Assembly (NCBI RefSeq): GCF_900168165.1 | Contig: NZ_FUYV01000001.1 | Location: 372,001-436,000 of the forward strand | From: Alkalitalea saponilacus | GTDB taxonomy: Bacteria; Bacteroidota; Bacteroidia; Bacteroidales; Marinilabiliaceae | Reading direction: 5' to 3' | DNA: 64,000 bases | In this document: in pieces, positions 53,413-62,058 of the stretch | Numbering within the stretch: the first letter of the stretch is position 1 | Layout: each line of letters opens with the position of its first letter | Notes under the pieces: generated by a model | Told to the model about the DNA's origin: nothing | Seen by the model: the letters and a program-made list of their open reading frames with translations, nothing else | The model's database searches: none | Made by a program: the position numbers and the translations under genes

Positions 53413-53799
53413 ATGCAAAGGGATCATCTAAACCATATTTCATCTCAAATAATTGGCGGAGCCATTGAAGTTCACAAAGAATTGGGTCCGGGATTACTTG
53501 AATCTGTTTATGCAGAGTGTCTCGCAAAAGAGCTGCGGAATAAAGGTCTTCTTGTTGAAGAACAAGTCGGGTTGCCTTTAATATATAAAGGTGAAGTATT
53601 GGGCAAAAATTTTTTTCTTGATTTTTTAATAGAGAAAGAGATAATAATAGAACTAAAGGCAGTTGAAGAGATTCATCCTGTTCACGAGGTTCAGTTGGTC
53701 ACATATCTGAAATTAGCCGGGAAACGTTTGGGTTTATTAATTAATTTCAACGTTCCGGTACTTCAGAAGGGAATCTACCGAAAAGTGAATAATTTTTAG
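53413..53799 (+). CDS. GxxExxY-family protein (PD-(D/E)XK nuclease superfamily)
   Basis: The 128-residue protein shows the naming motif [17 protein letters not shown], then [36 protein letters not shown] and [20 protein letters not shown]. The D...E-L-K core is the PD-(D/E)XK metal site, so a nuclease-like activity is possible, but no function is established to my knowledge. It sits in the mut operon between mutA and mutB, flanked by imperfect inverted repeats with a cgcagag/ctttgcg pattern. I have seen such repeats around this family elsewhere. The unit was probably inserted. The intact frame suggests a recent or maintained copy. Confidence 0.88.
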   Translation: MQRDHLNHISSQIIGGAIEVHKELGPGLLESVYAECLAKELRNKGLLVEEQVGLPLIYKGEVLGKNFFLDFLIEKEIIIELKAVEEIHPVHEVQLVTYLKLAGKRLGLLINFNVPVLQKGIYRKVNNF

Positions 53800-53814
53800 A
53801 CAAAATATCAAAAT

Positions 53815-53839
53815 CTTTGCGACTCTGTGTCTTTGCGTT
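53815..53839 (-). repeat. Right inverted repeat of the GxxExxY unit
   Basis: On the minus strand it starts aacgcaaagacacagagt and mirrors the left repeat at 18 of 25 positions. It ends 13 bp before the mutB ATG, so the mutB start region was preserved. Confidence 0.7.
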
Positions 53840-53852
53840 AAAAAATAATAAA

Positions 53853-56003
53853 ATGAAGCCGGATTTTTCAAAAATATCATTTCAAAAAGAGCCATGCGGA
53901 GCCAATGCTGCCGAATGGGCTCAAAAAAACGGGATTAAAAAAGACTGGGTAACCCCTGAGCGTATTCCCGTGAAACGTGCTTATACCAAGGAAGACTTGG
54001 CCGGAATGGAGCATCTGAATTATGCTGCCGGACTGCCTCCTTTCCTTCGCGGACCTTACTCCGGTATGTATGCCATGCGTCCCTGGACCATCCGTCAGTA
54101 TGCAGGATTTTCAACAGCCGAAGAGTCTAACGCCTTTTATCGCAGAAACCTGGCTGCCGGACAGAAGGGTTTATCGGTAGCCTTTGACCTGGCTACTCAC
54201 CGTGGTTACGATTCTGATCACGAACGTGTGGTAGGTGATGTGGGTAAAGCAGGAGTTGCCATCGACTCCATCCTGGACATGAAGGTGCTCTTTGACGGTA
54301 TTCCGTTGGATAAAATGTCGGTGTCAATGACCATGAATGGTGCAGTATTGCCGGTTATGGCTTTTTACATCGTTGCCGGACTAGAGCAGGGTTGTAAGCT
54401 GGAGGATCTTTCAGGAACCATTCAGAACGATATCTTGAAGGAGTTTATGGTGCGTAATACCTATATTTACCCACCGGAGTTCTCAATGAAAGTGATTGCT
54501 GACATCTTTGAATATACTTCCAAGTATATGCCTAAATTCAACAGCATCTCCATCTCGGGATACCACATGCAGGAAGCGGGAGCTACGGCCGACATTGAGT
54601 TGGCATATACGCTGGCAGATGGACTGGAATACCTTCGTACCGGAGTTGATGCAGGTTTGAGTGTGGATGCTTTTGCACCACGTCTGTCCTTCTTTTGGGC
54701 TGTAGGGATGAACCACTTCATGGAAATCGCCAAAATGCGTGCCGCTCGTATGTTGTGGGCAAAAATTGTAAAGCAATTCGATCCCAAAAATCCAAAATCT
54801 CTGGCTTTGAGAACTCACTCTCAAACTTCAGGATGGTCGCTAACAGAGCAGGATCCTTACAACAACGTTGGAAGGACTTGTATTGAGGCCATGGCTGCGG
54901 CCTTAGGTCACACACAGTCGTTGCACACCAATGCGTTGGACGAAGCCATCGCCTTGCCAACCGATTTCTCTGCACGTATTGCACGTAACACCCAGTTGTT
55001 CATCCAGGAGGAGACACAAATTTGTCGCGCCATTGATCCATGGGCCGGTTCATACTATGTAGAATCGCTAACCAACGAATTGGCCGAAAAAGCATGGACG
55101 CTGATTCAGGAAGTTGAAGAGATGGGCGGAATGGCTAAAGCCATTGAGACCGGATTACCAAAAATGCGCATTGAAGAAGCCGCCGCACGTACACAAGCGA
55201 AAATTGACAGTGGAAAGCAGGTCATTGTAGGAACCAACCGGTTCCGTCTAGAGAAAGAAGATCCCATTGATATTCTTGATATTGATAACACTGCAGTTCG
55301 TAAGTCTCAGATTGAGCGCCTTCAGAAGTTAAGGGCTGATAGAAATGAAGACGAAGTTCAAGCTGCACTTAAAGCCATTACCAAGTGCGTGGAGACAGGA
55401 AAAGGTAACCTGTTGGAACTGGCAGTGGATGCTGCTCAAAAACGCGCTTCATTGGGTGAGATTTCTTATGCATGTGAAACCATAGTAGGAAGATATAAAG
55501 CTGTGATACGTTCAATACATGGAGTTTACTCTTCAGAGGCAGGCGATGACAATGACTTTGCTCAAGCTCAGGAGTTGGCGCGCAAGTTTGCTGAAATAGA
55601 AGGTCGCCAGCCACGTATTATGGTGGCAAAAATGGGGCAAGACGGCCACGACCGCGGAGCCAAAGTTGTAGCAACCGGTTATGCCGATATCGGTTTTGAT
55701 GTGGACATGGGGCCATTGTTCCAGACTCCGGCCGAAGCTGCCAAGCAGGCTGTGGAGAATGATGTTCATGTGATGGGAGTTTCTTCACTTGCTGCCGGAC
55801 ATAAAACTTTGGTGCCTCAGGTTATTGAGGAACTTAAAAAGCTAGGCCGCGAAGACATCATGGTCATCGCCGGTGGTGTTATTCCAAGTCAGGATTACCA
55901 ATATCTTTATGATGCGGGTGTTGTAGGAATATTTGGCCCCGGAACTTCCGTTGCCAAAGCTGCTGTTGACATACTTAATTTGTTACTTGAAGTCCGGAAA
56001 TAA
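53853..56003 (+). CDS. mutB: Methylmalonyl-CoA mutase, large (catalytic) subunit
   Basis: The 716-residue protein has the substrate barrel (~50-560; [49 protein letters not shown], the conserved [18 protein letters not shown]) and the B12 domain with the cobalt-binding DGHDRG in [16 protein letters not shown] (~595), followed by [12 protein letters not shown] and [12 protein letters not shown]. The ATG at 53853 is chosen over an upstream frame that begins in the repeat. A strong hairpin follows the stop. With MutA it makes methylmalonyl-CoA from succinyl-CoA for propionate production. Confidence 0.97.
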   Translation: MKPDFSKISFQKEPCGANAAEWAQKNGIKKDWVTPERIPVKRAYTKEDLAGMEHLNYAAGLPPFLRGPYSGMYAMRPWTIRQYAGFSTAEESNAFYRRNLAAGQKGLSVAFDLATHRGYDSDHERVVGDVGKAGVAIDSILDMKVLFDGIPLDKMSVSMTMNGAVLPVMAFYIVAGLEQGCKLEDLSGTIQNDILKEFMVRNTYIYPPEFSMKVIADIFEYTSKYMPKFNSISISGYHMQEAGATADIELAYTLADGLEYLRTGVDAGLSVDAFAPRLSFFWAVGMNHFMEIAKMRAARMLWAKIVKQFDPKNPKSLALRTHSQTSGWSLTEQDPYNNVGRTCIEAMAAALGHTQSLHTNALDEAIALPTDFSARIARNTQLFIQEETQICRAIDPWAGSYYVESLTNELAEKAWTLIQEVEEMGGMAKAIETGLPKMRIEEAAARTQAKIDSGKQVIVGTNRFRLEKEDPIDILDIDNTAVRKSQIERLQKLRADRNEDEVQAALKAITKCVETGKGNLLELAVDAAQKRASLGEISYACETIVGRYKAVIRSIHGVYSSEAGDDNDFAQAQELARKFAEIEGRQPRIMVAKMGQDGHDRGAKVVATGYADIGFDVDMGPLFQTPAEAAKQAVENDVHVMGVSSLAAGHKTLVPQVIEELKKLGREDIMVIAGGVIPSQDYQYLYDAGVVGIFGPGTSVAKAAVDILNLLLEVRK

Positions 56004-56024
56004 TTATTCCGGTACTGTTGATAT

Positions 56025-56062
56025 AAAAACAGGGGTTGCCAATTATGGCAACCCCTGTTTTT
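56025..56062. terminator. Bidirectional terminator between mutB and the first hemerythrin
   Basis: A perfect 17-bp stem (aaaaacaggggttgcca and complement) with a 4-base loop and T5 on both strands. It serves mutB on the plus strand and the hemerythrin gene ending at 56122 on the minus strand. Confidence 0.93.
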
Positions 56063-56121
56063 GTCATTCTCAATCTGTGTTTTATCTTTTCATTCAACCA
56101 TAAACAAGAGACATTTTCAGG

Positions 56122-56517
56122 TTATATCTGTTTTTCCGCAAAGGCAGCATATTGCTGATCTTCTGTCATGATGTGTTGGGTAATCCAATCTTTTATAAAG
56201 TTGGTGACTTCAAATGATACCAGCAACTTACCACTCTTAAACTTGGTGTAAAAGTCTTCAGTTTTGGTAATGAATTCGCGATGTTCTTTTATGTGTTCAT
56301 CTATTCTGGGATAGTTAATGGATAACATAAATTCTTCTTCATTGGCAAAGTGAGTCTTTGTGTAGTTGATTAGGTTTTCAATCAATCGACTCATATTTTC
56401 ATTAGAAGCTTTATTACTTAAGCCTTCATAGAAATCGTTCAGTGCCTTAAAAAGTGATTGATGTTCCTGGTCAATTGATTGGTTGTTGACACTGAAATTG
56501 TCATTCCATTTTATCAT
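56122..56517 (-). CDS. Bacteriohemerythrin
   Basis: This 131-residue four-helix protein binds O2 at a di-iron site. All ligands are visible: His in IDQEHQSLF, His and Glu in THFANEEEFM, two His in IDEHIKEHREF, and His and Asp in WITQHIMTEDQQY. Free-standing bacteriohemerythrins store or deliver oxygen, or buffer it in microaerophiles. It is ~45% identical by eye to the gene 98 bp upstream on the same strand, suggesting tandem duplication. Confidence 0.94.
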   Translation of the reverse strand: MIKWNDNFSVNNQSIDQEHQSLFKALNDFYEGLSNKASNENMSRLIENLINYTKTHFANEEEFMLSINYPRIDEHIKEHREFITKTEDFYTKFKSGKLLVSFEVTNFIKDWITQHIMTEDQQYAAFAEKQI

Positions 56518-56615
56518 TGTTTGAATACTTCTTAGGTTAAATTAATTAGATACTTAATTGGTTCAAGAATGTGAAAATAAAAAATGTCTGGCTAAAATCA
56601 AATGTTTATGGATGG

Positions 56616-57011
56616 CTACTGGCCATCCACATATCTTGCATATTGCTGATCGGTTCCTTTTATGTGGTTGATGAGCCATGTTTTTAGGAAATTGGTAACC
56701 TCAAGGGAGAGTATCAGTTTCCCTTCCTTTATTTTTTCATAAAAGCCGGTAATTTTTTCAACATAGAATGCATGTATTTCCTGATGTTCTTTCAAATCAG
56801 GATAGTTTACCGATTTCATAAACTCTTCTTCACTTGCAAAGTGATATTTAGTGTAATCAAGCATAGCAAGAACAAGTTGTTCAAGTTTCTCTTTAGGACT
56901 ACCATCCAGAATTCCCTGGTAAAAGTTGTTCAGGATTTCTATCCATTTTTGGTGTTCTTTATCCAATCCTTCGTTTGAAACAGATAAATCCGGCGTCCAT
57001 TTTACTTGCAT
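56616..57011 (-). CDS. Bacteriohemerythrin (second copy)
   Basis: This 131-residue paralogue has the same start (KWTPDLSVSNEGLDKEHQKW) and all iron ligands: LDKEHQKW, YHFASEEEFMKSVNYP, KEHQEIHAFY and WLINHIKGTDQQY. Copy number two in tandem, with an AT-rich spacer of 98 bp, suggests either co-transcription or separate promoters. A 9-bp inverted repeat lies 43-78 bases upstream of the ATG, and the Cache chemoreceptor is divergent from it 300 bp away. Confidence 0.94.
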   Translation of the reverse strand: MQVKWTPDLSVSNEGLDKEHQKWIEILNNFYQGILDGSPKEKLEQLVLAMLDYTKYHFASEEEFMKSVNYPDLKEHQEIHAFYVEKITGFYEKIKEGKLILSLEVTNFLKTWLINHIKGTDQQYARYVDGQ

Positions 57012-57053
57012 AATACAATGTTTTAGTAAGGTTTAAATTGAACTTTTTATACG

Positions 57054-57089
57054 TATTGGGAAGTTAAAAAGTTCTATTTATTCCCAATA
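57054..57089. repeat. Dyad upstream of the second hemerythrin gene
   Basis: The 9-base arms tattgggaa (57054-57062) and ttcccaata (57081-57089) are exact complements 18 bases apart. Location in the divergent region between hemerythrin and chemoreceptor suggests an operator, though the spacer is long. The 299-bp region contains nothing else I recognise. Confidence 0.4.
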
Positions 57090-57310
57090 ATTTCAATTAA
57101 CTTGGCTTTAATTTATAGCTCAAAGTAAAGAATAGTGATCAAAGTGTTGGTGATTTAATGTTTTAGGCTTCATATTTATAATTCCTCATACAGTCGATTT
57201 TTTAAAAAAGTTATAATTAAGTTAAATGTGAAACCTCTTTTTTCACTTCTCGTAAGTATGCTTGTTATTAATTATTAGTCAACCATTCCATTAAAATCAT
57301 AATCATAACA

Positions 57311-58888
57311 ATGATCAAAGTGTTCTTTTCAAAGCTGAAAAACAAAATTGCGTTTTTCACCGGTGTAGCAATGTTTGTTTTAGCGGCACTAATTACAACA
57401 ACATTTTCATACATTACTTACCGAAATGGAGTGCGTCAAATAGAAGATCTCGAGGTTAGATTGATGGATAACCTCGACCTATTATTAATTAGTGAGGTGG
57501 AAACTGCTGTTTCAATGTTGAAGGGCTTTAATGATAAAATTGTTTCAGGAGAGCTTGGATATGAAGAAGGAACTCGTTTAGCAGCTGATGTTTTAAGAGA
57601 ATTGAGATTTGGTGAAGAGGGATACTTCTGGGCCGACACCAAAGATGGAACCAATGTTGTATTGCCGGGAAGTACAGGGGTGGAAGGTTTTAACAGAATT
57701 GATCTGGTTGATTCCCATGGGAATGAATTTATAAGAGATATCTTAAACGCAGGGATTTCCGGAGGGGGATTTGCCGAGTATTGGTTTCCAAAATTAGGAG
57801 AGACTGAGGCATTGCCTAAAAGAGGATACTCTTTACTGTTTGAACCTTTTGGCTGGGTCATAGGTACCGGTCTTTATTATGACGATATTGAAGAAGCGGT
57901 TCAAACCATTCGGGTTCAACGTCAGGAGGACTTGACAAGAACCATCGTTTGGGTAGTCTTAATCGCATTGATATTTGTGCTTTTGGGATTGGGTTTTGCC
58001 TATTATGCAGGTTTGAAAATTTCCAATCCAATATCAGATTTATCAAATAAAACCAGGGAGGTTGCCGGAGGAAACCTCTCAGTTGAGGTGGAGTCAAGAT
58101 TGAATGATGAGGTGGGAGATTTGTCACGTTCTTTGGCAAATATGATCAAAAAGTTGCAGCAGATTGTAATGGAAATTTCCGAAGGAGCGTCCAATGTGGT
58201 AGTTGCTTCTCAACAAATGAGTAGTGCCTCCCAAATAATTGCAGATGGGGCATCGGAACAGGCTGCTTCAACCGAGGAGATTGGGACTTCAATGGAAGAG
58301 ATGGTTTCGAGTATAATGCAGAACACCGATAATGCAAATAAGGCCGATTCTGTTGTAAATGAGTCTGAGCAGAGTATGGCACAATTAACCGATGCATTTA
58401 AGGAAACTCTGGAGGCCATGGAGCAAATTACCTCCCGAATTACCATTATTAAGGAAATAAGTACCCAAACAAATTTGCTTGCGCTTAATGCTGCGGTTGA
58501 AGCCGCACGAGCCGGCGATGCCGGAAGAGGATTCAGTGTGGTAGCCGGTGAGGTTAAAAAGCTGTCAGAAAATACCCAACGTGCCGCCAATGACATTTCG
58601 CAGTTAAGCAAGAATAGTCTGGCTGTGGCTAAACATGCCTGGGAATTACTTGAAAAACTGATTCCCGAGTTTCAGCAAACAGCAATTTTGGTTAAAGAGA
58701 TTTCCGCATCCAGTGGAGAACAAAGAACTGGAGCCGATATGATCAATGCTGCTGTGCAATCGATGGTGAATGTGACCAACCAAAACTCTGCTTCGTCAGA
58801 GGAATTGGCTTCAAGTTCCGAAGAACTAGCATCGCAGGCAGAAAGCCTGAAGGATGCCGTCAATTTTTTCAAGTTTAAGTCAAGTTGA
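57311..58888 (+). CDS. Methyl-accepting chemotaxis protein with single Cache domain
   Basis: The 525-residue membrane receptor has a first helix (~13-35), a periplasmic sCache_2 domain (~40-205; [57 protein letters not shown]) and a second helix (~212-232). A HAMP domain follows (~233-285, [19 protein letters not shown]), then the signalling domain with the hairpin tip [21 protein letters not shown]. Related Cache domains bind small carboxylates. No che genes are present in the window, so its partner kinase lies elsewhere. It is divergent from two hemerythrins. Confidence 0.92.
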   Translation: MIKVFFSKLKNKIAFFTGVAMFVLAALITTTFSYITYRNGVRQIEDLEVRLMDNLDLLLISEVETAVSMLKGFNDKIVSGELGYEEGTRLAADVLRELRFGEEGYFWADTKDGTNVVLPGSTGVEGFNRIDLVDSHGNEFIRDILNAGISGGGFAEYWFPKLGETEALPKRGYSLLFEPFGWVIGTGLYYDDIEEAVQTIRVQRQEDLTRTIVWVVLIALIFVLLGLGFAYYAGLKISNPISDLSNKTREVAGGNLSVEVESRLNDEVGDLSRSLANMIKKLQQIVMEISEGASNVVVASQQMSSASQIIADGASEQAASTEEIGTSMEEMVSSIMQNTDNANKADSVVNESEQSMAQLTDAFKETLEAMEQITSRITIIKEISTQTNLLALNAAVEAARAGDAGRGFSVVAGEVKKLSENTQRAANDISQLSKNSLAVAKHAWELLEKLIPEFQQTAILVKEISASSGEQRTGADMINAAVQSMVNVTNQNSASSEELASSSEELASQAESLKDAVNFFKFKSS

Positions 58889-58924
58889 CGCAGTCCTGTA
58901 ACAAGCCATTTTTTTTGTAATGAT

Positions 58925-58956
58925 TTCTAATATTTAGATTTTATGCATTAGCTTTG
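58925..58956 (+). promoter_or_regulatory. Candidate promoter of pssA
   Basis: TAGCTTTG (58949-58956) fits TAnnTTTG, with TTC 21 bp upstream (58925-58927). The expected start of transcription falls inside the dyad at 58962-58987. Confidence 0.45.
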
Positions 58957-58961
58957 TCACA

Positions 58962-58987
58962 ATTCATTCTGTGTGTACAGAATGAAT
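58962..58987. promoter_or_regulatory. Operator-like dyad at the predicted pssA transcription start
   Basis: The 11-base arms attcattctgt and acagaatgaat are exact complements around a GTGT spacer. The dyad begins six bases after the -7 element and ends 53 bases before the pssA ATG, a typical place for a repressor site or a 5' mRNA hairpin. Confidence 0.55.
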
Positions 58988-59040
58988 CTGAATGTTTTGA
59001 AATCGGATTCGTTTCATGATCTTTTTAATTTGATGAAGCT

Positions 59041-59772
59041 ATGAAGCTAAAACAGCATATTCCAAACACAATAACAAGTTTGAATCTTTTATTAGGAACG
59101 GTAGGCATCTATCTTGCAGTTGTAGGTAGGCCGGATTTAACAGCTTGGTGTATTTTAGCTGCGGCACTGCTTGATTTTATGGATGGATTTGCAGCCAGAA
59201 TGCTCAATGCCTACAGTGACATTGGGAAAGATCTGGATTCGCTTGCTGATCTGATAAGTTTTGGAGTCGCTCCTGCTGCCGTTTTCTCGTCATTGATTCA
59301 TTTTCATTACACAGGCACCTGGGGTGGGGCATTTCTTTCTCTCCCTTTTCTGCAAATGTTGATGGTGCTTGCACCTTTTGTTTTGGCAGTTTTTGCCGCT
59401 CTTCGTTTGGCGAAATTTAACAACGATGACCGACAGAGCGATACCTTTTTGGGATTAACTACCACAGCAACGGGGATGTTTGCAGTTTCTCTGGCGTATC
59501 TCATCGTAATACGGGAAGGGGCTTGGCTCCAGCTTACAAATCCATGGGTGGTGATTTTTATTGTATTTGTTTTTTCTGCACTTTTAGTGAGCGAAATTCC
59601 TATGTTTTCACTTAAGTTTTCTCATTTTAAATGGAAAGGAAATGAGCCCCGTTTCCTTCTTATGGCACTTTCATTGATGGCTATTATATTTACCGGAGTT
59701 GGCGCTTTTGCATTTATTATTCCTTTATATATAGTCTTATCTCTGTTCTTAACCATGAATAAAAGTTCGTAG
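59041..59772 (+). CDS. pssA: CDP-diacylglycerol--serine O-phosphatidyltransferase
   Basis: PssA makes phosphatidylserine from CDP-diacylglycerol and serine at the inner membrane. The 243-residue protein has six to eight helices and the complete CDP-alcohol phosphotransferase motif DFMDGFAARMLNAYSDIGKDLDSLAD (D-x2-DG-x2-AR-x8-G-x3-D-x3-D, ~56-81), followed by LISFGVAPA. Its product is the substrate of Psd (10278), whose gene is 48 kb away. It is a single gene between two promoter-like regions. Confidence 0.95.
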   Translation: MKLKQHIPNTITSLNLLLGTVGIYLAVVGRPDLTAWCILAAALLDFMDGFAARMLNAYSDIGKDLDSLADLISFGVAPAAVFSSLIHFHYTGTWGGAFLSLPFLQMLMVLAPFVLAVFAALRLAKFNNDDRQSDTFLGLTTTATGMFAVSLAYLIVIREGAWLQLTNPWVVIFIVFVFSALLVSEIPMFSLKFSHFKWKGNEPRFLLMALSLMAIIFTGVGAFAFIIPLYIVLSLFLTMNKSS

Positions 59773-59882
59773 TATCATACCACGTTAGGGAATCATCTTT
59801 CCCATATAAATTGCCGGTTTTGTAGACATTTGCACCCCAGTTTCACGAGCAAACATTACATTTTATCCATAACTGTAATACA

Positions 59883-59913
59883 TTCTTCCCCTGTCAGAAT
59901 TCAGATATATTTG
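59883..59913 (+). promoter_or_regulatory. Candidate promoter of the GH97 gene
   Basis: TATATTTG (59906-59913) fits TAnnTTTG and has TTC 20 bp upstream (59883-59885). The GH97 ATG at 59963 lies 50 bases downstream. Confidence 0.4.
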
Positions 59914-59962
59914 TTAATTTGTATTCCGTTTGGAATGCTAATGTTAATTTGAATATATTATT

Positions 59963-61960
59963 ATGAAGAGACTCTTTTTTATTTCATTTTTTATGGGGTT
60001 GTTGCTGAATGCTTGTAGTGACAAAGATGTAGCAACCGTTTCATCACCCGATCGAAATGTGCAGGTTAAGTTCGAATTGGTTGATGGAGAACCTTTTTAC
60101 AGCGTAATATATAATGGTCGAAAAGCCATTGAGCCATCTGCTATGGGATTTATACTTAGAGATCAGGCTCCGCTTAAAGATAATTTTAAAATCGTAGATG
60201 CACGTTTATCATCTCATGATGAAGTTTGGGAGCAGGTATGGGGTGAGAAGCAGTTTATTCGTGATCATCACAACGAACTATGGATAGATATTCAGGAAGA
60301 TGGGGGCGAAGAGAGGATGATGAGCATTGTCTTCAGGGTGTTCGATAATGGAGTAGCTTTTCGCTACATCATACCTGAGCAGGAACATATAGGTGAATTT
60401 GTGATCATGGATGAGTTGACTGAATTTGCCATGACCGGCGATCACAAAGCATGGTGGATAGGTGCGTATCAGGAGCACAGATATGAGTATCTATATGAAG
60501 AAACTCCCATCAGCAGAATGGATACGGTACATACACCTGTTACGTTTCAAACCAATGATGGAATGTATATCTCTCTTCATGAAGCTGCATTGGTCGATTA
60601 TGCCAGTTATACCGTAGCTCCGTTAGGAAATAACAGGTTGAAAACTGATCTGGTTCCCTGGGCTGATGGAACAAAAGTGAAAACCCAATCACCCATGCAA
60701 ACTCCGTGGAGAACCATACAGCTTGCAGAAAAGCCAGGAGATCTTATCACAAACTACATGGTGTTGAATCTGAATGAACCTAACAAACTTGATGATTTAT
60801 CATATATTGAACCCAATAAATATATGGGAATTTGGTGGTCGCTGCATATTGGTAAAAGAACATTTTGGCTGGGGCCAATTCATGGCGCCACAACCGAGAA
60901 TGCCAAATACTATATCGATTTTGCTTCCAAGCATGGGATTCCTCGTTTGTTGATTGAAGGTTGGAACCCCGGATGGACTATGGAGTGGTATCTGGATGCC
61001 ATGCATGAGTTTGTATTTACTGAAACTGTTCCCGGATTTGATCTTACGGAAGTTGTAAACTATGGTAATGAAAGAGGAGTTAAAATTGTTGGATATCACG
61101 AAACCGGATCAAATCTTATCAATTATTTGGAACAAATAGATGAAGGTTTTCAGTTATACAAGGATCATGGGATTAATGACATCAAGATTGGACAGGTTGG
61201 TACCCGATTAAATATGAAGGAGTGGCATCATGGTCAGTTTGGTGTAAACTATTATGCTTATGTTGTTCAGAAAGCACACGAATATCAACTGGCTATTAAT
61301 TTTCATGAACCAATTAAACCCACCGGGTTAAGAAGAACTTATCCAAATATAATGACAGCAGAGGGGATTCGCGGGCAGGAATATAATGCATGGAGTGAAG
61401 GTAACCCCCCAAACCATTATACCATTTTTCCGTTCACCAGAGCTTTGGCAGGGCCTATTGACTATACCCCCGGTATTTTTGATGTGATGATTAAGTATCG
61501 CGAAGGACGCAGAGTGCATACTACTGTTGCAAAGCAGTTGGCTCTTTATGTTCTGATTCATTCCCCCATTCAGATGCTGGCCGACTTACCTGAGAATTAT
61601 GACGGACATCCGGCTTTCCAGTTTTTGCTTGATGTGCCTGTTGACTGGTATGATACCCAGGTTATAGATGCAGAAATAGGTGGGCATATCACGAAAGTGC
61701 GTCGCGACAGACACAGCGAGGAGTGGTATCTTGGCAGTGTGACCAACGAGAAGGCTCGTGAGTTCAACTATCAGTTGTCCTTTCTTGATGAGGGGCGTAC
61801 CTATCTGGCTCAAATTTACGCCGACGGTGAAGGTGCTGATTGGGAAACCAACCCTGAACCGGTTGCCATTTCAGAAATGGAGGTGGATAGCAACACTATA
61901 TTTAATATAAAACTGGCTGCAGGAGGTGGAAAAGCTGTCAGGTTTGTTCCCTTAAATTAG
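59963..61960 (+). CDS. Glycoside hydrolase family 97 lipoprotein (SusB-like)
   Basis: The 665-residue protein has a lipobox (FMGLLLNAC, Cys18), so it is exported and membrane-anchored. Order: N-terminal beta-sandwich (~25-290; VSSPDRNVQVKFELVDG, WEQVWGEKQFIRDHHNEL), TIM barrel (~290-570; LLIEGWNPGW, VGYHETGSNL, INFHEPIKPTGLRRTYPN, AEGIRGQEYNAW) and a C-terminal domain. In the retaining branch an Asp follows the IKVD strand; here it reads IKIGQVG, which fits the inverting branch that contains SusB alpha-glucosidase. The Glu residues in HEPIKPTG and AEGIRGQEY are candidates for catalysis. Possible substrates: alpha-glucosides or related linkages. Confidence 0.93.
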   Translation: MKRLFFISFFMGLLLNACSDKDVATVSSPDRNVQVKFELVDGEPFYSVIYNGRKAIEPSAMGFILRDQAPLKDNFKIVDARLSSHDEVWEQVWGEKQFIRDHHNELWIDIQEDGGEERMMSIVFRVFDNGVAFRYIIPEQEHIGEFVIMDELTEFAMTGDHKAWWIGAYQEHRYEYLYEETPISRMDTVHTPVTFQTNDGMYISLHEAALVDYASYTVAPLGNNRLKTDLVPWADGTKVKTQSPMQTPWRTIQLAEKPGDLITNYMVLNLNEPNKLDDLSYIEPNKYMGIWWSLHIGKRTFWLGPIHGATTENAKYYIDFASKHGIPRLLIEGWNPGWTMEWYLDAMHEFVFTETVPGFDLTEVVNYGNERGVKIVGYHETGSNLINYLEQIDEGFQLYKDHGINDIKIGQVGTRLNMKEWHHGQFGVNYYAYVVQKAHEYQLAINFHEPIKPTGLRRTYPNIMTAEGIRGQEYNAWSEGNPPNHYTIFPFTRALAGPIDYTPGIFDVMIKYREGRRVHTTVAKQLALYVLIHSPIQMLADLPENYDGHPAFQFLLDVPVDWYDTQVIDAEIGGHITKVRRDRHSEEWYLGSVTNEKAREFNYQLSFLDEGRTYLAQIYADGEGADWETNPEPVAISEMEVDSNTIFNIKLAAGGGKAVRFVPLN

Positions 61961-61998
61961 GTTCTCAAATAGAATCTGTCAGTAATTACTGTTTATAT

Positions 61999-62032
61999 AA
62001 AAACCGATGCTGTTTTAAAAGCATCGGTTTTT
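61999..62032. terminator. Bidirectional terminator between GH97 and carB
   Basis: A perfect 12-bp stem (aaaaaccgatgc and complement) with a 10-base loop and T5 on both strands, located between the two convergent stops at 61960 and 62059. Confidence 0.85.
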
Positions 62033-62058
62033 ATTTTCAGTTCTATTTTGAATGGGTT

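Noticed and set aside
56001-56020. Short inverted repeat ttccgg around the mutB stop
   Set aside because: Imperfect, partly within the coding region, and followed by a much stronger terminator.
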